Assembly (NCBI GenBank): GCA_018065745.1 | Contig: JAGHSS010000354.1 | Span: 1-9,198, forward strand | DNA: 9,198 nucleotides | Direction of reading: 5' to 3' | Source: Candidatus Neoflavobacterium equi | GTDB taxonomy: Bacteria > Bacteroidota > Bacteroidia > Flavobacteriales > Flavobacteriaceae | Shown here: one piece after another, positions 1 to 7,259 of the stretch | How the letters are laid out: each line of letters starts with the position of its first letter | How positions within the stretch are numbered: position 1 is the stretch's first letter | Program-made: the position numbers and the translations under genes | Notes under the pieces: generated by a model | Databases searched by the model: none | What the model was told of the DNA's origin: nothing | Seen by the model: only the letters and a program-made list of their open reading frames with translations

Positions 1-6
1 ATTAAA

Positions 7-576
7 ATGGAAGATATAAATAAGGCAGTTTTTGAAGCCTATGAAGTAATAAAAAACGGAGGTATTATTTTATATCCAACAGATACTGTTTGGGGAATTG
101 GCTGTGATGCGACCAATCCTGAAGCAGTTAAAAAAATATACGCTTTAAAACAACGCGAAGAGTCAAAGAGCGTAATTGTATTGCTTAATGGCGACAAAAT
201 GTTATATAATGTTTTTAAAGACATTCCTGAAACGGCATTCCAAATCATGGATCTTTCAGAAAAACCTACCACATTAATTTTAGATAAACCACGCAATGTG
301 GCTCCAAATGTGATTGCTCCAGACAACACCTTGGGGGTGCGCTTGGTCAAAGAACCATTTTGTTTTAAATTGATGGAACGCATGAAAAAACCTTTGGTTT
401 CTACATCAGCAAATATTTCTGGCATGCCAACTCCAAAGTGTTATAAAGAAATTGATCCTGCAATCATCAACGGCGTGGATTATGTTGTAAAATTAGATTT
501 GGAAAAAATTCAAGGAAAGCCATCCACAATTATCAAATTGGCCTTGGATAACAAGGTTCAAATCATCCGTAAATAA
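7..576 (+). CDS. tsaC: L-threonylcarbamoyladenylate synthase (TsaC/YrdC/Sua5 family)
   Basis: This enzyme makes threonylcarbamoyl-AMP from threonine, bicarbonate and ATP in the cytoplasm. It is the first step of the t6A modification at position 37 of ANN-decoding tRNAs. Seen in the 189-residue product: YPTDTVWGIG at 23-32, the family's K-x-R motif as KQR at 48-50 followed by K54-S55, PTTLIL at 87-92, LGVRLV at 109-114, and STSAN at 132-136 (the S-x-N motif). The length fits the single-domain TsaC form; the extra C-terminal domain of the roughly 340-residue Sua5 form is absent. The ATG at 7 gives a normal N-terminus, but only six bases precede it, so a more upstream start cannot be fully excluded. 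There is no Shine-Dalgarno sequence. The cca gene follows after 36 bases on the same strand, so the two tRNA-maturation genes are probably co-transcribed. Confidence 0.95.
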   Translation: MEDINKAVFEAYEVIKNGGIILYPTDTVWGIGCDATNPEAVKKIYALKQREESKSVIVLLNGDKMLYNVFKDIPETAFQIMDLSEKPTTLILDKPRNVAPNVIAPDNTLGVRLVKEPFCFKLMERMKKPLVSTSANISGMPTPKCYKEIDPAIINGVDYVVKLDLEKIQGKPSTIIKLALDNKVQIIRK

Positions 577-612
577 GCACACAAAATCTTGTATTGAGAT
601 AAGTACATACCA

Positions 613-2031
613 ATGAATTACAAAGAAGCCCTACATAATAAAATATTTGAAATCATCGCGCAAGCTGCTGCAGAATTAGGTGTTGACACCTATGTTATTG
701 GCGGTTTTGTCAGAGATTTACTATTGCAAAGAGAGAATAAAAAAGACATTGACGTGGTTGCCGTTGGCAGTGGTATTGATTTGGCATTAAAAGTTTCTGA
801 ATTGATTCCACACCACCCAAAAGTTCAAGTTTTCAAAAATTACGGTACTGCCATGTTGCGTTATGAAGACATGGATATTGAATTTGTTGGTGCCAGAAAA
901 GAGAGTTACCACTTTGACAGCAGAAATCCTGTGGTTGAAGATGGCACACTTCAAGACGATCAAAACCGTAGAGATTTGACCATTAACGCCTTGGCACTTT
1001 CATTGAATGCTTCCAACTTTGGAGATTTGATTGATCCTTTCAAAGGTTTGGATGACTTGAAAACCAAGACCATCAAAACACCTTTGGATCCAGACATCAC
1101 ATATTCTGACGACCCGTTGCGCATGTTGCGTGCCATCAGATTTGCGACCCAATTGGGCTTTGAGATTGAACAAGAATCTTTTGACTCGATATCAAAAAAC
1201 AAAGACCGCATAAAAATTATTTCTGGTGAACGCATTGTGGATGAATTAAACAAAATTCTTTCTACACCGGTTCCATCCACTGGATTTATTTTGTTGTACA
1301 AAACCGGACTTTTGGACCTTATCCTACCTGAGCTTACCGCATTAAACCAGGTGGAAGAAATTGAAGGCCACACCCATAAAAACAATTTTTACCACACCTT
1401 GGAAGTGGTTGACAATATTTGCCCAAATACAGACGACGTTTGGTTGCGCTGGTCTGCATTACTTCATGACATTGGAAAAGCACCGACCAAAAGATTTTCT
1501 AAAAAACAAGGATGGACATTTCACGGACATGAGTTTTTGGGAGGTAAGATGGTTAAAAGAATTTTTGAACGTCTGCACATGCCATTGAATCAAAAGATGA
1601 AATTTGTTCAAAAAATGGTCATCATGAGCTCCAGACCGATTGTTCTTGCCCAAGATACCGTTACAGATTCTGCCGTGAGACGCTTGGTTTTTGACGCTGG
1701 TGAGGATGTTGAAAATTTGATGACACTTTGTGAAGCAGACATTACGACAAAGAACCCAGGTAAATTCAAAAAATACCACAACAACTTTAAAATTGTCAGA
1801 CAAAAGATTGTTGAAGTTGAAGCACGTGACCACGTTAGGAATTTTCAACCTCCAATTACTGGAGAAGAAATTATGGCACTTTTCAACCTGAAACCATCCA
1901 AAGAAATTGGTATATTAAAAGAAGCTGTTAAAGAAGCCATTTTGGAAGGAGAAATTCAAAATGAATATGAAGCAGCAAAAGTATTTGTCATTGAAAAGGC
2001 AACAGCTTTGGGATTAGAAATCGTTAAATAA
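613..2031 (+). CDS. cca: CCA tRNA nucleotidyltransferase with HD domain
   Basis: This is a class II nucleotidyltransferase that adds or repairs the 3'-terminal CCA of tRNA using CTP and ATP. In the 472-residue product the catalytic head shows GGFVRD at 30-35 with the metal-binding carboxylates D45 and D47, RRDLTINA at 119-126, and [13 protein letters not shown] from 166, which is the nucleotide-selecting and flexible-loop region of the family. A GERIVDEL segment follows. An HD-type metal-dependent phosphohydrolase domain occupies the second half, with H285-D286 in a LLHDIGKAP context. HD domains also occur in the E. coli enzyme, where they have phosphatase or phosphodiesterase activity; activity here is inferred. 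The start at 613 puts the GG-x-VRD motif at the usual distance from the N-terminus. No Shine-Dalgarno sequence is visible. Full CCA addition, rather than A- or C-only addition, is an assumption. Confidence 0.95.
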   Translation: MNYKEALHNKIFEIIAQAAAELGVDTYVIGGFVRDLLLQRENKKDIDVVAVGSGIDLALKVSELIPHHPKVQVFKNYGTAMLRYEDMDIEFVGARKESYHFDSRNPVVEDGTLQDDQNRRDLTINALALSLNASNFGDLIDPFKGLDDLKTKTIKTPLDPDITYSDDPLRMLRAIRFATQLGFEIEQESFDSISKNKDRIKIISGERIVDELNKILSTPVPSTGFILLYKTGLLDLILPELTALNQVEEIEGHTHKNNFYHTLEVVDNICPNTDDVWLRWSALLHDIGKAPTKRFSKKQGWTFHGHEFLGGKMVKRIFERLHMPLNQKMKFVQKMVIMSSRPIVLAQDTVTDSAVRRLVFDAGEDVENLMTLCEADITTKNPGKFKKYHNNFKIVRQKIVEVEARDHVRNFQPPITGEEIMALFNLKPSKEIGILKEAVKEAILEGEIQNEYEAAKVFVIEKATALGLEIVK

Positions 2032-2065
2032 AACATTTATCATATACCGTCTGGAATTCATGGAT

Positions 2066-2073
2066 TAAATTTG
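2066..2073 (+). promoter_or_regulatory. Possible -7 box for the heme A synthase gene
   Basis: TAAATTTG matches the flavobacterial -7 consensus TAnnTTTG and lies 17 bases before the ATG at 2091, leaving a short leader. No TTG -33 element is found 17-23 bases upstream, so this is only a half-match. It would give ctaA transcription independent of tsaC-cca. Confidence 0.35.
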
Positions 2074-2090
2074 TAATTATTTAAATAACA

Positions 2091-3101
2091 ATGGAAAAAA
2101 CTTTCAGTAAAATAGCTAAGATCGCTTTGGTTTTAGTATATCTAGTCATCATCGCGGGAGCCTTGGTGCGTATGACAGGTTCAGGAATGGGATGTCCAGA
2201 TTGGCCAAAATGTTTTGGTTATTACATACCTCCTACTGATGAAAAAGAACTTTTGTGGTCCACAAATCACGAATATAAAAAGGGACAAGTCATCATCATG
2301 GACAAAAAACTTTTGGTTGCCAAGCAAGATTTTAAAACTGATGTAAATTTTGAACCATCAAATTGGGAAGCGTACACAAAACACGACTATGCCATTTTTA
2401 ATGTTTACCACACCTGGACAGAATACTTGAACAGACTTTGTGGTGCATTGGCTGGATTAGGGTGTTTGGCCATGGCTATCTTTTCCCTGTATATGAGTAA
2501 AAAATCCAAAAAAATCCCCGTGCTTTCCTGGCTGGTCGTTTTTGGAATGGGATTTCAAGCCTGGTTGGGAGCTACCGTAGTGTACTCTGTTTTAAACCCG
2601 TTAAAAATTACAGTTCACATGTTAGTTGCGCTATTAATAGTTGCGTTAATATTGTACATTATACACCTTGCATCACCAAAAAATAACAATAGAAGTTACT
2701 TTAAAAGCATACATTACGCCTTATATATTTCTTTGTTTTTTACCCTGATTCAAGTTGTTTTAGGAACACAGGTAAGAGAATTTGTTGACCATCAAGTAAA
2801 AGACGGCATCACAAACAGTATGGAATGGCTTAAAAATCCAACCTTGGATTTTTACATACACCGCTCCTTCTCCATCCTAGTTATGGCATTAAACATTTGG
2901 ATTTTTGTCAAAATTAAAAGATTAAATCTGGGGTTAAACAAAATAAAATGGGTCTTAGGACTGCTTCTAATGGAAGTTTTCTCCGGGATGTTGATGTTTT
3001 ACAACCACTTCCCATTTGGATCCCAAACCGTGCATTTATTGATAGCTTCCATCCTTTTTGGATTACAATATTATTTGATATTAGAGACAAAGAAGCAGTA
3101 A
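2091..3101 (+). CDS. ctaA: Heme A synthase (COX15/CtaA family)
   Basis: This inner-membrane enzyme oxidises the C8 methyl of heme O to the formyl group of heme A, the cofactor of aa3/caa3-type cytochrome oxidases. The 336-residue product shows about eight membrane helices (roughly 8-27, 114-135, 144-164, 173-193, 207-226, 258-274, 285-304, 312-331). The family signature TGSGMGCPDWPKC at 29-41 carries the loop cysteine pair C35 and C41. Conserved histidines that can serve as heme ligands are H176, H257 and H315. The segment expected to hold the first ligand reads EYLNRL at 111-116, with N114 where the Bacillus enzyme has His; H107 lies seven residues earlier. The first periplasmic loop (about 44-105) is much longer than in Bacillus CtaA, which I recall as normal for Bacteroidota. 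No Shine-Dalgarno sequence precedes the ATG. No cytochrome oxidase gene lies in the window. Confidence 0.93.
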   Translation: MEKTFSKIAKIALVLVYLVIIAGALVRMTGSGMGCPDWPKCFGYYIPPTDEKELLWSTNHEYKKGQVIIMDKKLLVAKQDFKTDVNFEPSNWEAYTKHDYAIFNVYHTWTEYLNRLCGALAGLGCLAMAIFSLYMSKKSKKIPVLSWLVVFGMGFQAWLGATVVYSVLNPLKITVHMLVALLIVALILYIIHLASPKNNNRSYFKSIHYALYISLFFTLIQVVLGTQVREFVDHQVKDGITNSMEWLKNPTLDFYIHRSFSILVMALNIWIFVKIKRLNLGLNKIKWVLGLLLMEVFSGMLMFYNHFPFGSQTVHLLIASILFGLQYYLILETKKQ

Positions 3102-3108
3102 AATAATT

Positions 3109-3202
3109 GGGCGTTACCCTAAAGGGTCGGCGTGTGCGCTGTATCTTTTGCGGGGCAAAGCCCCACAAAAGGATGCCGCTTCCACACCTAACGCAGGCGT
3201 TA
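3109..3202. repeat. Palindromic intergenic repeat-like element
   Basis: A GC-rich block starts seven bases after the ctaA stop. Its ends are inverted: GCGTTA at 3111-3116 pairs with TAACGC at 3189-3194, and GGCGTTA recurs in direct orientation at 3196-3202. A small hairpin, ACCCT/AGGGT (3116-3120 and 3123-3127), branches from the left arm. The right part folds as an imperfect stem between about 3129-3144 and 3173-3188. The centre is a strong hairpin: CTTTTG plus GGGGC (3145-3156) against GCCCC plus CAAAAG (3160-3171), with one C-A mismatch and an AAA loop. No ORF is present. I recall similar blocks with a GGATGCCGCT core in intergenic regions of other flavobacteria, but copy number cannot be tested from one window. 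Confidence 0.6.
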
Positions 3203-3257
3203 AACCACGGCAAAGTGTGTTCAATACACCACTAAAGATTCTATGATTTACCACATA

Positions 3258-3293
3258 AAAAAAGGGAGAACGCTTGATCGTTCTCCCTTTTTT
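3258..3293. terminator. Bidirectional intrinsic terminator
   Basis: There is a perfect 15-bp stem, with 3258-3272 pairing to 3279-3293 around the six-base loop CTTGAT. The GC-rich part GGGAGAACG is flanked by six A on the left and six T on the right, so a U tract is produced in transcripts from either strand. It sits between convergent genes and fits as the shared terminator of ctaA on the plus strand and of the two-component operon on the minus strand, whose last stop codon is at 3341. Confidence 0.88.
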
Positions 3294-3340
3294 GTTGTAA
3301 TCTAGTTTGTTTTGATAATCAATTTAACACAATGAAAGCT

Positions 3341-4084
3341 TTACAGCCATTGCTTAAAATCTGTAACTTTTTCTCTGCTCACAATCAGATCGTCAGGAGT
3401 GAACTGATGTAAAACAACTTTTAATCGAGAGTTTGAATACAGATTAATCTCTTTAATGGCACTTCGTTGTATTATGTATTTTCTGTTAATTCTGTAAAAT
3501 TCACTAGGATCTAGTTCTTGTTCCAGCTGTTCCAAGCTTTGATCCATCACATAAGCACGTTGTTCATTTGTTTGAACATAAGACGCTTTGTTTTCTGAAA
3601 ACACAAACTCAAAATCTTGTACTTTGATAATTTTCAGGGTGTTTCCCACCTTTATTGTAAAACGTTCTTTATACGTTTTTACGGTTTGCCTACGCATCAA
3701 TTCAGAAATGATATCCAAAGGTACTGCTTGTGGCACATTGCGCTCTTTAAACTTCGCAATGGCATGTTCCAAATCATCGCCATCAATCGGTTTCAACAAA
3801 TAATCAACACTGTTGAGTTTAAATGCTTTTAGAGCATATTCATCATAGGCTGTTGTAAATATGACGGCACTTTTAATGACCACTTGATCAAAAATTTCAA
3901 AAGACAATCCATCAGCCAATTGTATGTCCAAAAAGATAAGATCTGGATGAGGATTGGATTCAAACCACGTTACAGATTCTGCAACAGAAGCCAAAGTCTC
4001 TTGAACGGTATATCCCATCTTTTCCAATTTTCTTGACAGCATGCGGGCCGCAGCCTTTTCATCCTCTACAATAACTATATTCAT
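3341..4084 (-). CDS. LytTR-family response regulator
   Basis: This is a cytoplasmic transcription regulator of the LytR/AlgR type, phosphorylated by a partner histidine kinase. In the 247-residue product the receiver domain spans about 1-115. It has the acidic pocket E7/D8, the phosphoacceptor D53 in IFLDIQL, T77/T78, and K98 in the DYLLKPI motif. A linker leads to a LytTR DNA-binding domain at about 141-247 that includes FYRINRKYII from 195. LytTR domains bind short direct repeats upstream of target genes; the targets cannot be told from this window. The start at 4084 puts the first beta strand (MNIVIVEDE) at the N-terminus. The histidine kinase gene ends 23 bases upstream on the same strand, so the two form an operon and almost certainly a cognate pair. 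There is no Shine-Dalgarno sequence. Transcription should end at the hairpin at 3258-3293. Confidence 0.93.
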   Translation of the reverse strand: MNIVIVEDEKAAARMLSRKLEKMGYTVQETLASVAESVTWFESNPHPDLIFLDIQLADGLSFEIFDQVVIKSAVIFTTAYDEYALKAFKLNSVDYLLKPIDGDDLEHAIAKFKERNVPQAVPLDIISELMRRQTVKTYKERFTIKVGNTLKIIKVQDFEFVFSENKASYVQTNEQRAYVMDQSLEQLEQELDPSEFYRINRKYIIQRSAIKEINLYSNSRLKVVLHQFTPDDLIVSREKVTDFKQWL

Positions 4085-4107
4085 ATCACATTATGGCTAT
4101 GCCCTAA

Positions 4108-5448
4108 TTATTTCCACTTTTGATGTTGTTTATTCCCTTCTTTTTCCATAAAATATTTAAGTTTTCGCTCTTCCCAAGAAGCGCTAAAAACAAATATTTT
4201 CATTCCTTTTATAATCAAACTTATTCCCCAAAAAATCAAACCAAAAATGGCGAAACGGGTTGGGAAATGCGCCATGAAAACATTCAGGATAATACAGATA
4301 ATAAGGAATAGACTAAAAATAAAAATTTTCCAATAGAAATCTTTAATTTCCTTCACACGCACCCAAGCGCGTTCATATTCCTGTTGTTTGATTTCAAATT
4401 GAGCTACATAACTTGCCGTCAACTGTTGGGTCAACAAAGGCAATGCCACTTTGAATTCCAACTGATCATTAATAACTTCAATTGGCTTATCAGTCAAAAG
4501 CTCATATTGATTTCTTATATTTTGTAGACCAACCCCTGCACTATCTTTTATTGAATTCTTAGTTTGAATGTTGTTTGTGATAATCAGTTTGTTCTCTAAC
4601 TCATATATTTTAATATGCAGAGGGTTGTTCTTACTTACTTCATTGTGTTTGACCGCATTTTCCAACAAGATTTGTAGTGATAACGGTACTATTTTAAAGT
4701 TGCTCGTTGAGAGTGTGTCCGGAATATCATAGAACAGCCCATCTTCAAAACGCATTTCCATTAATTTTAAAAATGTTTTTGCGAATTTTAATTCATCAGC
4801 TACATCAACCAATTCTTTATCGCGTTGTTCCAAAACATAGCGGTATACTTTTGAAAGGGCAACGGTGAAATCCTGTGCTTTGTCTGGATTTTCTTCAATC
4901 AAGGCGCTCAACACATTCAAGCTGTTAAACAAGAAATGAGGATCAATTTGATTTTTCAAAGATTCAAATTGTGACTTTGCTTGTATGGCCACAACTTCCT
5001 GATGATTCAGACGCTGATCTTGAGTCGCTTTTAAAAGCAAAACCACAAAAACCAAAGCACTGACCAAACAACAAAACAACAAGTTGATTACATTGTTTCT
5101 TTGGTACATATCATCCATTGCTTGAGACAAATTACCTTCAGAAATAATCATTGCGATAGAAAATCTAATAAACAAAAAACTAAAGGTTGTCACTACAAAA
5201 CTGGCCAAAAGACCATACATAAAATAGGTTGATTTTGTTACATCTTTTAAAAACTTCGTCAACTTCAAAAACACCAATAAATGCATGATGTATATAAAAG
5301 AAGTATAAAGAAATGTAGTCAATCCTTGCTTTAACAAAGAATCAAGGGTATAATTAAAACCAAAGTTTATGTTTACAGCGATTCCCACCCCCATACACAA
5401 TAGGTAAATTACAATAAATTGATTTACATATTTGTATAGATCTCTCAT
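4108..5448 (-). CDS. LytS-type sensor histidine kinase with C-terminal 2TM domain
   Basis: This membrane histidine kinase is the partner of the LytTR regulator encoded 23 bases downstream. The 446-residue product has four predicted N-terminal helices (about 8-27, 43-63, 76-102, 120-139). A His_kinase-type phosphorylation segment follows, QIDPHFLFNSLN at 167-178 with H171 as the likely phosphorylated residue. The ATPase domain has an N box, LLENAVKHN at 261-269, and a G box, GVGL at 305-308. After this ends near 339, an extra segment (about 355-437) carries two hydrophobic helices (373-392, 399-421) ending in WEERKLKYFMEKE, matching the 2TM domain of Bacteroidota. I chose the ATG at 5448. The frame stays open to an ATG at 5523 (25 more residues), but a -7-like box lies inside that stretch and the added residues include a Lys/Arg-rich segment. 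No extracytoplasmic sensor domain is visible; the signal is unknown. Confidence 0.9.
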   Translation of the reverse strand: MRDLYKYVNQFIVIYLLCMGVGIAVNINFGFNYTLDSLLKQGLTTFLYTSFIYIMHLLVFLKLTKFLKDVTKSTYFMYGLLASFVVTTFSFLFIRFSIAMIISEGNLSQAMDDMYQRNNVINLLFCCLVSALVFVVLLLKATQDQRLNHQEVVAIQAKSQFESLKNQIDPHFLFNSLNVLSALIEENPDKAQDFTVALSKVYRYVLEQRDKELVDVADELKFAKTFLKLMEMRFEDGLFYDIPDTLSTSNFKIVPLSLQILLENAVKHNEVSKNNPLHIKIYELENKLIITNNIQTKNSIKDSAGVGLQNIRNQYELLTDKPIEVINDQLEFKVALPLLTQQLTASYVAQFEIKQQEYERAWVRVKEIKDFYWKIFIFSLFLIICIILNVFMAHFPTRFAIFGLIFWGISLIIKGMKIFVFSASWEERKLKYFMEKEGNKQHQKWK

Positions 5449-5477
5449 AGGGTGTCTTTTAGTATTTAACTTCCATT

Positions 5478-5485
5478 CAAAAGTA
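5478..5485 (-). promoter_or_regulatory. Possible -7 box for the kinase-regulator operon
   Basis: On the minus strand this reads TACTTTTG, matching TAnnTTTG. It lies 29 bases before the ATG at 5448, so a transcript from here would begin inside the longer alternative reading frame and supports the shorter start. The spacing region upstream contains no TTG at 17-23 bases, so only half of the promoter is supported. Confidence 0.4.
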
Positions 5486-5577
5486 TACCTTATTATAGAG
5501 AATAAAAAAAAAGAAATACCCAACTGTTGAATTTTCAGGATGAATTGTAATTTTAAAAAAACGACTCATATTAATTT

Positions 5578-5605
5578 TTGAACTTTAAAAATATCGTTAA
5601 CTTTG
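5578..5605 (+). promoter_or_regulatory. Flavobacterial-type promoter for the acidic protein operon
   Basis: TTG at 5578-5580 and TAACTTTG at 5598-5605 are separated by 17 bases. This fits the -33 TTG and -7 TAnnTTTG pattern known from Flavobacterium, which allows spacers of about 17-23 bases. Transcription would begin near 5612, just ahead of the ribosome binding site at 5617. Confidence 0.6.
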
Positions 5606-5616
5606 TAGTCTTAAAT

Positions 5617-5622
5617 AGGAGG
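5617..5622 (+). promoter_or_regulatory. Strong Shine-Dalgarno sequence
   Basis: AGGAGG lies five bases before the ATG at 5628. None of the other seven gene starts in the window has a comparable motif, and in Bacteroidota the anti-Shine-Dalgarno tail of 16S rRNA is normally sequestered on the ribosome. It fixes the start of this gene. Confidence 0.8.
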
Positions 5623-5627
5623 TTATT

Positions 5628-6158
5628 ATGATTTACAAGTTCAGAGTTATATTAGACAACGAAGAAGATATTCTTAGAGATATTGCTATTAGTTCCCAAG
5701 ACTCTTTAGAAGATTTACACAATACAATCGTTAATGCATTTGGTTTTGACGGTTTGGAAGCTGCTTCCTTTTACAAATGTGACGATGAATGGAATCAAGA
5801 CGAAGAAGAAATTCCATTGTTTGATACTGGAGATATTCCAGGACAAATGAAAGTCATGGCAGATTACACTTTGGAAGACATTCTTGACAAAGAGAATAGA
5901 AAAATCATCTATGTATATGATTTCATGAACATGTGGAGTTTCCTTGTGGAACTTGCAGCTGTTGAAGAAGCAGAAATTGGAGCGACATACCCAGACGTTT
6001 TATTCTCTCACGGAATTGTTCCAGAAGTTGCAGGAGCTTTAGACTTCAGCGCTGATGAGGACGATATTTTTGGTGATTATGAAGATGATTATGATGAAGA
6101 AGACATGGACCTTTTTGATGGTGATGATTCTTTTGAAGACATGAGTTACGATTTTTAA
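5628..6158 (+). CDS. pRiA4b ORF-3 / IS1096 passenger (TnpR)-like acidic protein
   Basis: This is a small cytoplasmic protein of unknown function. Despite family names that refer to a plasmid ORF and an IS passenger gene, no transposase or resolvase signature is present. In the 176-residue product, residues 1-110 look like the pRiA4b ORF-3 fold: the N-terminal strand MIYKFRVIL, a helix containing LEDLHNTIVNAFGF, and YVYDFMNMWSFLVEL from 95, which corresponds to the family's Y-x-YDFGD-x-W block but lacks the usual Gly-Asp and following His. The C-terminal 38 residues (139-176) contain 20 Asp/Glu, and there is no Lys or Arg at all after residue 92. The start is fixed by AGGAGG five bases upstream, and a promoter-like pair sits just before it. 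The nucleoid-associated protein gene follows after 33 bases without an intervening promoter or terminator, so the two probably share a transcript. Confidence 0.8.
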   Translation: MIYKFRVILDNEEDILRDIAISSQDSLEDLHNTIVNAFGFDGLEAASFYKCDDEWNQDEEEIPLFDTGDIPGQMKVMADYTLEDILDKENRKIIYVYDFMNMWSFLVELAAVEEAEIGATYPDVLFSHGIVPEVAGALDFSADEDDIFGDYEDDYDEEDMDLFDGDDSFEDMSYDF

Positions 6159-6191
6159 TACCATTCCAACACCTAAGAATACACCCCATAT

Positions 6192-7250
6192 ATGATCAAT
6201 TTATTTAGTACGCATATTGATTCCTTATCTATTCACAGAGTAGGAAACAAAAGCAGACAAGAGCCTATTTTTCTTTCCAATAATGCATATCCAATTGGAG
6301 ATGAAATGATGCCGCTTTTAAAAGAATTTTTCTTTAAGCCATTTCGTGAAAAAGAAGAAAATTATTATCAATTTGCCCATGACGTTGATTTGGAACACAA
6401 TGATATGTACACCTTTGCAAATGAAATATTTTCAAACCCAACAAGAATACATGAGGTTAGTCAAAAAATCACCAAACATTTATATGAGCAGTCCAATCAC
6501 CCTCATATAAAAAATGGAGAGGTATATGTTACTTACCTTACTAATGTTTCTATTGACAACACACCTGTTGATGCCATTGGAGTTTTTAAAAGTGAGTTGA
6601 AATCTGACTTCTTACAGTTTGAGGAAAAAGATCAAAACTTAGATATGATTCTGCAACAAGGGATTAGTTTAAATAAATTAGACAAAGGTTGTATCATTTT
6701 CAACTACAAAAAAGAAGAAGGTTATAAAATCTTAACTGTTGATTCCAATAGATATGATGCAAGATACTGGACAGAACACTTTTTGGCAGTTGACGTTTTT
6801 GAAGATGAAAACTTTGTAACTAAGAAATATTTGAAATTCTGTGAGGACTTTGCTAAAGAAGTAGTATTGCCAGCAGAAGACAAAAAAGAAGAAGTTATGT
6901 TCATGAACAGATCCATGAACTACTTTGCTAAAAACGACGAATTCCAGGAACAAAACTTCTTAAATGAAGTATTGGACAATCCTGATTTGATTTCTGAGTT
7001 TAAAAACTACAAAGAAGATCGCGGTGAAAAATACAGCATTGAGGATTTGACTAATTTCCCTATTGCCAATGCAGCCGTAAGTGATGCGAGAAAAAAATTA
7101 AAGAACACCATTCAATTGGATACCAATATTCAAATTAAATTGGATTTTGTCAATTCAGAATCAGCAGAAAAATTTGTTGAAAAAGGATGGGATGAAGAAA
7201 AACAAATGTACTATTACCTGGTATATTTCAATAAAGAGCAAAAAAGCTAA
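6192..7250 (+). CDS. NdpA/YejK-like nucleoid-associated protein
   Basis: This 352-residue soluble protein resembles the nucleoid-associated protein family that includes E. coli YejK (NdpA), members of which associate with DNA. Supporting landmarks are KGCIIFN from 165, DSNRYDARYW at 184-193 followed by FLAVDVFED, and a C-terminal region ending in strands such as IQIKLDF and YYYLVYF. No membrane segment, signal peptide or enzymatic motif is visible. The family assignment rests on the central motifs; the N-terminal 150 residues diverge more. Its cellular role in Bacteroidota is not established, so DNA binding is an inference from the family. It is the second gene of a probable two-gene operon with the acidic protein upstream, starts at an ATG without a Shine-Dalgarno sequence, and is followed ten bases downstream by an intrinsic terminator. 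Confidence 0.75.
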   Translation: MINLFSTHIDSLSIHRVGNKSRQEPIFLSNNAYPIGDEMMPLLKEFFFKPFREKEENYYQFAHDVDLEHNDMYTFANEIFSNPTRIHEVSQKITKHLYEQSNHPHIKNGEVYVTYLTNVSIDNTPVDAIGVFKSELKSDFLQFEEKDQNLDMILQQGISLNKLDKGCIIFNYKKEEGYKILTVDSNRYDARYWTEHFLAVDVFEDENFVTKKYLKFCEDFAKEVVLPAEDKKEEVMFMNRSMNYFAKNDEFQEQNFLNEVLDNPDLISEFKNYKEDRGEKYSIEDLTNFPIANAAVSDARKKLKNTIQLDTNIQIKLDFVNSESAEKFVEKGWDEEKQMYYYLVYFNKEQKS

Positions 7251-7259
7251 AAGTAAATT

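Noticed and set aside
960..1385. Open minus-strand frame inside cca, and similar antisense frames at 39-425, 1459-1848 and 7916-8146.
   Set aside because: They overlap well-supported genes, have no family resemblance, promoter or start signal, and are composed as shadows of the real coding frame.
3109..3206. Possible integron attC site: the reverse strand holds GTTTAAC and GTTAGGT, matching RYYYAAC and GTTRRRY.
   Set aside because: The two core-like motifs are only six bases apart and not at opposite ends of the palindrome as in attC; the far end does not match, and there is no cassette or integrase. Taken as chance matches to short degenerate motifs.
3211..3227. Small GTGT/ACAC hairpin downstream of the palindromic element as a separate RNA structure.
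   Set aside because: A four-base stem is expected by chance; no other structure supports it.
5628..6158. A mobile-element gene, because the family is named after an IS1096 passenger (TnpR) and a plasmid ORF.
   Set aside because: No recombinase or transposase motif, no flanking inverted repeats or target duplications, and base composition like the neighbours. It looks like a resident chromosomal gene.
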